5,429 bases of DNA from the NCBI GenBank assembly GCA_028695895.1, contig JAQVIE010000054.1, positions 1,947-7,375 of the forward strand, in the 5' to 3' direction. The notes beneath the pieces are model-generated. The model was not told the DNA's origin, did no database searches, and saw only the letters and a list, made by a program, of their open reading frames with translations. Below are positions 1-5,429 of the stretch, piece after piece (position 1 is the stretch's first letter; the number at the start of each line of letters is the position of its first letter). Source of the DNA: Methanospirillum sp. Its GTDB lineage: Archaea > Halobacteriota > Methanomicrobia > Methanomicrobiales > Methanospirillaceae. The position numbers were made by a program, and so were the translations under genes.

Positions 1-412
1 TAAATGGACTCCGGATGCAATGAATGACATTCTTGAACGGATAATTACTCATGTCAAGTATAGCAATACTGATGTGGCAATTATTGATTCATTAACAATA
101 TTCACTGAATACACCACAACTGAATCAGTTCTCACATTCCTGACCCAGGCTAAAAACATCTGTGATCAGGGAAAGACAATTTTAATTACCATGCACACTT
201 ATGCATTCACCGAAGAAGTTCTGACACGTGTCAGGTCAATCTGTGATGCACACCTGCTCCTCATGAGAAAACTCATGGGTGATAAATATGTCATGGTTCT
301 TGAAGTTGTGAAGGTCAGAGGTGCCAGAAAAACAACTGGTAATCTTGTAAGCTTTGAAGTCCATCCCGGGTATGGGATGAAGATTATTCCGGTATCCATA
401 GCAAAAGTCTGA
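1..412 (+). CDS. arlH: ArlH (FlaH), archaellum KaiC-like ATP-binding protein, 3' part only
   Basis: The reading frame is open from base 2 to the TGA at 410-412, giving 136 residues; the true start and the Walker A loop lie upstream of the window. ArlH is a RecA/KaiC-fold protein of about 230-250 residues that binds ATP and docks on the ArlI ATPase at the cytoplasmic base of the archaellum motor. Seen here: a Walker B-type strand DVAIIDS at bases 71-91 (Asp codon 86-88), followed by a second core strand ILITMHTY and then VRSICDAHLLL, the order expected for the C-terminal half of a KaiC-like domain. The end, with a KVRGARKTTGN segment and then SFEVHPGYGMKIIPVS, also fits the ArlH family. An internal ATG at base 20 is not the start, because the frame continues upstream with matching protein sequence. 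arlI follows 2 nt later. Identification rests on both sequence and the arlI-arlJ context. Confidence 0.9.
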   Translation, partial: KWTPDAMNDILERIITHVKYSNTDVAIIDSLTIFTEYTTTESVLTFLTQAKNICDQGKTILITMHTYAFTEEVLTRVRSICDAHLLLMRKLMGDKYVMVLEVVKVRGARKTTGNLVSFEVHPGYGMKIIPVSIAKV

Positions 413-414
413 GT

Positions 415-2277
415 ATGTCCCGGTTGCAGATCCAAGGGAAAATTCCTTTTCAGGAAGCTGAAAGTCATGATACTGAAGAGTGTATTATAAATCCGGAATC
501 CTGCGCTCTTTACCGGATGCTCCCTGCAAATGCAAAAGAATATGCACGTAATTATCCTCATCTCCTTGAATATCTTCACATCTTTCCGGTAGATGAATTT
601 GGAATTCCCCTGTTTTTCTCTGAACTTAAACGTGATTTGAGAGGAATTAAAGATCCAAACCTGATTTATCCGGCAAAACCTCCAATTTTTATCCATATCT
701 TTTTTGACCCAAATGATGTCAGGAACTTTTACATCCCGATTGAACCCTCATTTATGCATAATATCGGGAGATTACTTCCTGCAATTGAGTATCGCCTGGT
801 TGATCTGCTTGATGCACTTGAAGAAGACCCTGTCACTCCTGAAGAACGGACAACAGTCTTAAAACGCCTCTTAAGACAGGTAATGTATGTTAAAAAACCT
901 GGTGAACCTATTGATCCTGCTTTATTGAAAGATGAAGGACCAAAAGGATTAGGCGATAAATTTAAAACTTTTCTTACTACTGATCTTACGGCCAAAGAAG
1001 ACCCTGGCGCTGAAAAGATATTTGCCAGTGTGCCTCATCTTTCTGATGGAAGAATAATTGTAATGCCCCAGGAGTATGAAGCGATTGAATACCAGATGAT
1101 CAGGGATAAAATCGACGTCGGAGTTCTTTATCCTTTTATTTCTGACAATTTCATTGAAGACATTACCTGTAATGGCCTCGGTCCCATCTTTATCGAACAT
1201 AAAATCTTTAAAGGGCTCAAATCTGTCGTTGGTTTTGATCAGGAAGCTGCTCTTGATGATTTTTGCATCAAACTGGCAGAGAAGTCCCGTCGTCCTATCA
1301 CTTACCGAAATCCAATCGTTGATGCAACTCTCCCGGACGGATCGCGTATCAATATTGTCTTTTCTACCGAAATCAGTCGACAGGGTAGTAATTTTACCAT
1401 TCGTAAGGCGATGGATGATGTCATATCAATAACAAAACTTGTTGAGTTTGGAACCTGTAGTTACTCACTTGCAGCATATCTCTGGATTTGCATTGAGAAC
1501 GGACTGTCACTTTTTATGTCAGGTGAAACGGCATCTGGTAAAACGACCTCTATGAATGCCCTGACTGCGTTCATCTCCCCTGAGTCAAAGATAGTCAGTA
1601 TAGAAGATACCCCTGAGCTTATTATTCCTCACAAAAACTGGACACGGGAAGTATCTAAAGGAAAAGGGAAAGGAGAAGGTGAAGGTGGAGATGTTACCAT
1701 GTTCGATCTTCTTAGGGCTGCGCTCCGACAACGTCCGAACATGATCATGGTCGGTGAGATTCGTGGGGTAGAAGGCGCTGTCGCATTTAGTGCCATGCAG
1801 ACTGGACACCCGGTGATGAGTACATTCCACGCAGCAACAGTCGAAAAGCTTATCCAACGTCTTACTGGTGATCCAATTCTTATCCCAAAGACTTTTATTG
1901 ATAACTTAAATCTCGTGGTTATTCAAAGTGCAGTCCGCCGTCCGGATGGATCCATGGTAAGGCGCCAGCTGAATGTATCTGAACTGGTCGGATTTGATCC
2001 CACGAGTGGTGGCTTTTCATTTGTCGAAGTGTTTAGCTGGGACCCTGTTACGGATACACATGAATTCACCGGAAAAGGGTCAAGTTTCATGCTTGAAAAC
2101 AAAATTGCAACCATGCTTGGTATCCCTGAGCATAAAAAAGCTCTGATTTATTTGGAAGTGGAAAAAAGAGCAAAAATTCTTGAAAGGCTTCATAAAGCAG
2201 GATATACTGATTTCATTGAACTATTCAATATGATCACGAAACTGATGAAGCAGGGCCTGCTCACAATTGATATCTGA
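415..2277 (+). CDS. arlI: ArlI (FlaI), archaellum assembly and rotation ATPase
   Basis: A 620-residue member of the type II/IV secretion (GspE/VirB11/PilT) ATPase superfamily. In archaea ArlI forms a cytoplasmic hexamer that first powers archaellin insertion and then filament rotation, working with ArlH and the membrane protein ArlJ. Visible motifs: a conserved pre-core block with YPFISDNFIEDITCNG near 240-256 and DATLPDGSRINIVF at 303-316; Walker A GETASGKT at 370-377 (Lys376); Asp box SIEDTPEL at 395-402; Walker B MIMVGEIRG at 443-451 with Glu448; His box GHPVMSTFHA at 464-473. All catalytic positions look intact. It is longer than most ArlI proteins (about 510-580) because of a longer N-terminal region, which carries a Cys23/Cys30 pair. 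A Lys-Gly/Glu-Gly run at 415-425 sits inside the core. The ATG lies 2 nt after the arlH stop and has no clear Shine-Dalgarno, suggesting translational coupling. Confidence 0.97.
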   Translation: MSRLQIQGKIPFQEAESHDTEECIINPESCALYRMLPANAKEYARNYPHLLEYLHIFPVDEFGIPLFFSELKRDLRGIKDPNLIYPAKPPIFIHIFFDPNDVRNFYIPIEPSFMHNIGRLLPAIEYRLVDLLDALEEDPVTPEERTTVLKRLLRQVMYVKKPGEPIDPALLKDEGPKGLGDKFKTFLTTDLTAKEDPGAEKIFASVPHLSDGRIIVMPQEYEAIEYQMIRDKIDVGVLYPFISDNFIEDITCNGLGPIFIEHKIFKGLKSVVGFDQEAALDDFCIKLAEKSRRPITYRNPIVDATLPDGSRINIVFSTEISRQGSNFTIRKAMDDVISITKLVEFGTCSYSLAAYLWICIENGLSLFMSGETASGKTTSMNALTAFISPESKIVSIEDTPELIIPHKNWTREVSKGKGKGEGEGGDVTMFDLLRAALRQRPNMIMVGEIRGVEGAVAFSAMQTGHPVMSTFHAATVEKLIQRLTGDPILIPKTFIDNLNLVVIQSAVRRPDGSMVRRQLNVSELVGFDPTSGGFSFVEVFSWDPVTDTHEFTGKGSSFMLENKIATMLGIPEHKKALIYLEVEKRAKILERLHKAGYTDFIELFNMITKLMKQGLLTIDI

Positions 2278-2281
2278 TTCC

Positions 2282-3886
2282 ATGGTGTTTAAAAATTTTT
2301 TAGACAGGTTGCGTAAATCCAACCAGGGGAAACTGCCATTTGAGGATTTGTTCGCCACAATTCATGCAAAATTCTACAAGTTTTTCATTGAAGACAAGTA
2401 TATGGGTTCAGACCTGCTTTTTATGCTTACTTATATGGCAGCGATAATCACCGCCGATGCTTCACGGCCGGAGATTTTCGCATACACAGGTGCACGTTCT
2501 GAGTATGTTTCAACAAAATATATCTACCGTGCTGATATCCTCGTAAAGCGCTGGGGATACAGTTATGTTGAAGCTCTCTCCAATGTTGCTAAAAAAATTG
2601 AGAATAGTATGCTTTTCTCCATGGTTAACCGGTATTCAAATGCGATTGAATCCGGTGTTCCTGACAGTGATTACCTTACCGGGGAGCTTGAAACGATCAG
2701 GAATGTCTACAAGTCTACCTATGATCAGGGTATCGAGATGCTCAAAAAATGGGGTGATGCATATATCTCAATGCTCTTCTCTGGTGCTCTTGTAGGGATT
2801 ATCATCATGGTTTCTATTGCAATTTATGCGCCTGATGATGTCCAGGGAACCCTGATGACCTCCTATCTTATCATCGCCCTGATTTCAGTCATAGGGATAA
2901 TTACCATGTACAAGGCAGTCCCCGCTGATCCAAAAACGCACCGGCTCCCTCATGGTTCTCCTGAACAGAACATGATTCACCGGATGGAAAAGAAGATAGT
3001 TCCAATCCTTTGCATCATTGTCTTCCTGCTTCTTTTACTTGGAATGAATTATGGCCTTGTCCTGATGCTTATCGGAATGCTTCTTTTTCCTCTTGGGGTA
3101 ATTGCATACATTGATGATGGAAATATTACCCTTCGGGACTCTGAGTTTCCTACTTTTATCAAGGGTGTAGGCGCGGTCCAGGGCGGAAAAGGGACAACTA
3201 TTGCCCCTGCTATTCAGGATATCGATAAAAAATCATTACCATATCTTGAACCTCTGATAAATTCAGTATTCTCTAAATTAAACCTGGGGCTGAATGAAGA
3301 CAGGATCTGGCAGAGGTTTGTCAATGATGGCGGGAGTTACCTGATTTATAAATATCTGAACATCTATCTTGATGCGCTCAAGCTTGGCGGGAAGGCAGAC
3401 ACGGTTGGTCTGATTGTAAGTTCATCCATGCTTGATCAGATTTTGTTGCGGGATCACCGGCATACCATCTCTATGGGTTTTATGACTCTCCTTGTCCCGA
3501 TGCATGCCATGATGGTTGCTATTTTCCTGTTTCTCTATCATATTCTGGTTGTAATGGCTGATGCCATCGCTGAAGAAATGGCCTCATTAGGAGAAGCCGG
3601 AGCTGCACTCACTTCCGGCCAGGGTGCTTCTATTGCTGGTGCAATGGGAGGGAGTATGTTTGTTTTTTCAAATTTTGACAAGGATGCAATCGGATTTTAT
3701 GTAATTATTATCATTACCATGCTTACTATCTCAAATGTGCTGGCAGGGAAGATCGTATCTGGCGGGGATAATGCATTAGTATATTTTTATACAAGTCTTA
3801 TCTGTTCTGTATCCGGGCTCCTTTACATAGTGGCTCCAATCCTTACCGGGTTATTCTTTCAGATTCCCGTCTTTGAAGGTGTATAA
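2282..3886 (+). CDS. arlJ: ArlJ (FlaJ), archaellum polytopic membrane platform protein
   Basis: A 534-residue integral membrane protein of the FlaJ/TadC/GspF (T2SF) family; it is the membrane platform that anchors the ArlI-ArlH motor and receives archaellins. Seen: a soluble N-terminal part (about 1-160) with MLTYMAAIITADASRPEIF at 48-66, typical of FlaJ; hydrophobic segments at about 162-183, 191-214, 239-255 and 257-277; a central cytoplasmic domain with EFPTFIKGVGAVQGGKGTT at 288-306, the T2SF-like motif; then hydrophobic segments at about 397-425, 469-490 and 498-527. A Gly/Ala-rich stretch lies at about 437-459. I chose ATG 2282, 4 nt after the arlI stop, over an in-frame TTG at 2267 that would overlap arlI by 11 nt and add only five residues. 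GTG 2285 is also possible. No strong Shine-Dalgarno precedes it, so translation is probably coupled to arlI. Confidence 0.95.
   Translation: MVFKNFLDRLRKSNQGKLPFEDLFATIHAKFYKFFIEDKYMGSDLLFMLTYMAAIITADASRPEIFAYTGARSEYVSTKYIYRADILVKRWGYSYVEALSNVAKKIENSMLFSMVNRYSNAIESGVPDSDYLTGELETIRNVYKSTYDQGIEMLKKWGDAYISMLFSGALVGIIIMVSIAIYAPDDVQGTLMTSYLIIALISVIGIITMYKAVPADPKTHRLPHGSPEQNMIHRMEKKIVPILCIIVFLLLLLGMNYGLVLMLIGMLLFPLGVIAYIDDGNITLRDSEFPTFIKGVGAVQGGKGTTIAPAIQDIDKKSLPYLEPLINSVFSKLNLGLNEDRIWQRFVNDGGSYLIYKYLNIYLDALKLGGKADTVGLIVSSSMLDQILLRDHRHTISMGFMTLLVPMHAMMVAIFLFLYHILVVMADAIAEEMASLGEAGAALTSGQGASIAGAMGGSMFVFSNFDKDAIGFYVIIIITMLTISNVLAGKIVSGGDNALVYFYTSLICSVSGLLYIVAPILTGLFFQIPVFEGV
3875..3882 (+). promoter_or_regulatory. 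Ribosome binding site for the 3890 gene
   Basis: GAAGGTGT, in the last codons of arlJ, differs by one base from the GGAGGTGA-type anti-16S sequence. Its AGGTG core (3877-3881) ends 8 nt before the ATG at 3890. It supports that start and is the clearest Shine-Dalgarno in the window; arlI and arlJ have none of similar quality. Confidence 0.6.
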
Positions 3887-3889
3887 ACG

Positions 3890-4978
3890 ATGGTTGAACT
3901 CTCTGACTCTACACGGCGACTGGTAATATTTGTAGCAATTGTTCTTGGGGGTTCAGTTCTCCTGATTTTTGATATCCCTGTCCTCTACCTGATGATAGCA
4001 GTTATTGGTATTGCGACTGTTTTGCTAATCATAACCGGAACCATCATCCTTTCTGAATTAATCCGGGATATAAGGCATTGGTTGAAAACCCGTCCAAAAA
4101 AACCTAAAAAGGAAAAACCTCCCAAAGATAAAGGAAAAGAGAAAGTTAAAGGAGAAGGTTTATTTTCTTCACTGTCTGGTAAAATTAAATTACCATCGTT
4201 CACTCTGCCTTCAATTAAAATGCCTTCCAGGCCGGTAAAAACCCGTGATGAGAAGAAAAAGAGCAGAGATGAGAAAAAAAGTAAGGAACCCTCTCCGAAA
4301 TCTGGCAAGCCTGCTGATATGAAGGAAGAGAATGAAGATGTTGAAATCTCTTCTGATAGTGTAAAAACTGATGATGTTACATTTGATGCTGATCTTCTCG
4401 AAGGCCTGGATCTTGATGACAGTCTTGATATTGATGCTGAACTGGACTCGGTAAATCCTGAGTTTGATAATATCAGGACTCCATACGGGGATGAAGATGT
4501 AATGCCTGATATTCCATCTGACGCTGATGTAAAAAAGATGGATATTTCTACCAAAGATGAAGAAGAGGAGATTATCCTGGATGACGACCAGGGACCAGAT
4601 GAAATAGATGCTATCTATTCAAGCACGATTGATATCGGTTCAGATTCAGGCGGGGATGTCATCTCAAACCTTGAAGGTGGAGATACGATCAGTTCATCTG
4701 ATCTCTCTACCTACAGTTCATCTGAAGAGACGCCATATATGTATGGCCAGGAGGATGACGACTCTGGTGGGGAAGAACAATTTGAATTAAGTCAGGTGAG
4801 GGGTGGGGGCGATGATGATCTTATCGCTTCACTAAAAGCTGATATTGAAGATCTTAAGAAACGGGATGATGATGTCCTTCTGCGTGATTTGAAGGATATT
4901 CATATAACTGCTGAGGAACTTGCAGAAGAACTTCAGGAGATTATGACTATCATCAACAGAAGTATAAAAAGAAAATAA
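3890..4978 (+). CDS. Membrane-anchored, charge-polarised protein of unknown function; candidate archaellum motor accessory or switch adaptor
   Basis: A 362-residue protein I do not recognise. Architecture seen: two hydrophobic segments close together (about 11-27 and 29-56), probably a membrane hairpin or one long anchor; a basic Lys/Pro-rich linker (about 60-140) with 11 Lys in residues 64-90, three [LM]PS-started pentapeptides at 101-115 and a TRDEKKK/SRDEKKS tandem pair at 118-131; a long acidic Asp/Ser/Glu tract (about 144-310), very likely disordered; and a charged helical C-terminus (about 311-360) with LIASLKADIEDLKK and AEELAEELQEIMTII, likely a coiled coil. The start lies 3 nt after arlJ with a good Shine-Dalgarno, so it is co-transcribed with the motor genes; cheF follows 32 nt later. 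From this position I infer a motor scaffold or an adaptor between motor and chemotaxis, comparable with ArlX or ArlC/D/E. The coding call is strong; the function is unproven. Confidence 0.9.
   Translation: MVELSDSTRRLVIFVAIVLGGSVLLIFDIPVLYLMIAVIGIATVLLIITGTIILSELIRDIRHWLKTRPKKPKKEKPPKDKGKEKVKGEGLFSSLSGKIKLPSFTLPSIKMPSRPVKTRDEKKKSRDEKKSKEPSPKSGKPADMKEENEDVEISSDSVKTDDVTFDADLLEGLDLDDSLDIDAELDSVNPEFDNIRTPYGDEDVMPDIPSDADVKKMDISTKDEEEEIILDDDQGPDEIDAIYSSTIDIGSDSGGDVISNLEGGDTISSSDLSTYSSSEETPYMYGQEDDDSGGEEQFELSQVRGGGDDDLIASLKADIEDLKKRDDDVLLRDLKDIHITAEELAEELQEIMTIINRSIKRK
4190..4234 (+). repeat. Three tandem pentapeptide units of the form [LM]PSxx
   Basis: Residues 101-115 of the 3890 gene product read LPSFT, LPSIK, MPSRP: three consecutive 15-nt units with the same first three positions. 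The codons differ between units (CCA TCG, CCT TCA, CCT TCC), so the repeat is kept at the protein level rather than being a fresh DNA duplication. It lies in the basic linker after the membrane hairpin and may be a short linear binding motif; no function is known to me. Confidence 0.6.
4241..4282 (+). repeat. Tandem heptapeptide pair TRDEKKK / SRDEKKS
   Basis: Residues 118-131 of the 3890 gene product contain two consecutive seven-residue units sharing the core RDEKK. The 21-nt DNA units are similar and purine-rich, consistent with a local duplication. The repeat lies at the end of the basic linker, just before the protein turns acidic. Confidence 0.6.
4957..4970 (+). promoter_or_regulatory. 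Possible BRE/TATA promoter for cheF inside the end of the upstream gene
   Basis: TATAAAAA at 4963-4970 is preceded by the purine-rich CAGAAG, which resembles a TFB recognition element. With the usual archaeal spacing of about 25 nt, transcription would start near 4990-4995, leaving a short leader before the ATG at 5011. The site overlaps Lys codons of the upstream gene, so an AT-rich run by chance is equally possible. The downstream gap of 32 nt is the only notable intergenic space in the window. Confidence 0.3.
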
Positions 4979-5000
4979 ATAGAATTAAATAAAAGATCAG

Positions 5001-5006
5001 AAAGGA
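5001..5006 (+). promoter_or_regulatory. Weak ribosome binding site for cheF
   Basis: AAAGGA lies 4 nt before the ATG at 5011, in an AT-rich 32-nt gap. The match to the anti-Shine-Dalgarno is short and the spacing is tight, so it supports but does not prove the start. The protein sequence after this ATG begins at a sensible place for the family. Confidence 0.35.
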
Positions 5007-5010
5007 AAAT

Positions 5011-5429
5011 ATGGCAGAGGTTCCGGCAAAACTGGAAAAAGGCGGTTCATGGGTTACATCAAAAATTGATATCGGAAAAGACGGTATCATTCTTAAAGAT
5101 CCATGGAATGTCACAGTAAGTTACCGGAGTATTGTTGACTTACAGAAACGCGGGCAGATGATCACGCTGGTTACAACAATGCCGGATAAAACCGAGCACC
5201 AGTACAAGATTGCATCGGTTGACAAGGTCCTCACAATTCTGACCAAGAAGATCATCATGGCCTGTAATGCATACAGGATCATGGCCCATTTCATGTCTCC
5301 GGCAATCAGGGGAGGTGTTCTGGTTACTAATGCGAAATGGGAGAAAGGTGCAATTGCAGTTCTTAAGACTGGCATCTGGTTTGTCAGCCAGGAGAAACAG
5401 ATCAGCGTGCCTCTTAAGGAAGTGGCAAG
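5011..5429 (+). CDS. cheF: CheF-like taxis protein (CheF-arch/DUF439), 5' part only
   Basis: The frame stays open from ATG 5011 to the window edge, giving 139 complete codons of a protein that is usually about 300 residues or more. CheF occurs only in archaea with a Che system; in Halobacterium it binds CheY, CheC and CheD and connects them to the archaellum adaptors ArlC/D/E, so that phosphorylated CheY can change motor behaviour. Seen here: two similar beta-rich segments, each ending in a short hydrophobic turn: WVTSKIDIGKDGIILKD then VSYRSIVDL (about 14-45), and KWEKGAIAVLKTGIWFVSQ then ISVPLKEVA (about 111-139). A helical segment with ILTKKIIMACNAYRIMAHF lies between them. This duplicated 'make a strand, then PLxxI/VxD' layout fits my memory of the CheF family. 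There is no signal peptide or membrane segment, so it should be cytosolic. The call rests on fold pattern plus operon position; the C-terminal half is not visible. Confidence 0.72.
   Translation, partial: MAEVPAKLEKGGSWVTSKIDIGKDGIILKDPWNVTVSYRSIVDLQKRGQMITLVTTMPDKTEHQYKIASVDKVLTILTKKIIMACNAYRIMAHFMSPAIRGGVLVTNAKWEKGAIAVLKTGIWFVSQEKQISVPLKEVA

Noticed and set aside
199..696. 165-codon minus-strand open frame across the arlH/arlI junction
   Set aside because: It overlaps two well-identified genes, has no recognisable domain and no ribosome site of note.
856..877. Perfect 7-bp inverted repeat (GTCTTAA / TTAAGAC) with an 8-nt loop
   Set aside because: It lies inside arlI, has no T-run after it, and encodes ordinary helix residues (VLKRLLR); a chance match is likely in a window of this size.
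1154..1432. 92-codon plus-strand frame inside arlI
   Set aside because: Out-of-frame shadow of the conserved ATPase sequence; there is no sign of a frameshift because arlI is intact through this part.
2267..2281. TTG start for arlJ overlapping the end of arlI
   Set aside because: An ATG only five codons later lies 4 nt past the arlI stop and starts directly at the FlaJ-like sequence; no ribosome site favours the TTG.
3985..4554. 189-codon open frame on the minus strand
   Set aside because: It is the antisense of the Lys/Asp/Ser-rich gene; its serine and phenylalanine runs are what reverse-complemented GAT, GAA and AAA codons give. No start signal or family likeness.
4979..5010. Transcription terminator between the unknown gene and cheF
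   Set aside because: The gap is A-rich rather than having the T-run of archaeal terminators, and I see no hairpin; the genes look co-transcribed.
5121..5375. 84-codon minus-strand open frame near the end
   Set aside because: It is antisense to the CheF-like gene, whose plus-strand frame stays open to the window edge and has a sensible protein sequence.

Overview
The window lies in an archaeal motility operon: the back half of the archaellum (archaeal flagellum, fla/arl) gene cluster running into a chemotaxis gene. All genes are on the + strand and tightly packed: arlH/flaH (3' part only) - arlI/flaI - arlJ/flaJ - an unnamed membrane-anchored, highly charged protein - cheF (5' part only). The gaps between the genes are 2, 4, 3 and 32 nt. 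Moderate base composition, euryarchaeal-type ArlI and ArlJ, and a CheF protein (known only from archaea with a Che system) suggest a motile euryarchaeon. A Methanomicrobiales methanogen such as Methanospirillum or a relative is my best guess from general sequence character. It was not tested by any search.

Region by region: 1-412 is the C-terminal half of ArlH, the KaiC/RecA-like ATP-binding partner of the motor ATPase. 415-2277 is ArlI, the hexameric type II/IV secretion-family ATPase that drives archaellin assembly and then filament rotation; its Walker A, Asp box, Walker B and His box are all present. 2282-3886 is ArlJ, the polytopic membrane platform on which ArlI works. 3890-4978 encodes a 362-residue protein I do not recognise: an N-terminal membrane hairpin, a Lys/Pro-rich basic linker with short peptide repeats, a long Asp/Ser-rich acidic tract, and a C-terminal helical, probably coiled-coil, segment. 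5011-5429 is the start of a CheF-like (DUF439/CheF-arch) protein, cut by the window edge; in haloarchaea CheF links CheY and other Che proteins to the archaellum adaptor proteins ArlC/D/E.

Together these genes form the engine (ArlH-ArlI-ArlJ) and its coupling to chemotaxis (CheF). The unnamed protein sits exactly between the two, which makes it the most interesting item here: it is a candidate lineage-specific motor scaffold or switch adaptor, possibly taking a role like ArlX (crenarchaeal, membrane-anchored ring) or ArlC/D/E (euryarchaeal, soluble adaptors). That role is inferred from position and architecture only. A second oddity is a Lys-Gly/Glu-Gly run inserted in the ATPase core of ArlI between the Asp box and Walker B. 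There is no intergenic stretch above 300 bases. I saw no RNA gene, mobile element or CRISPR array.
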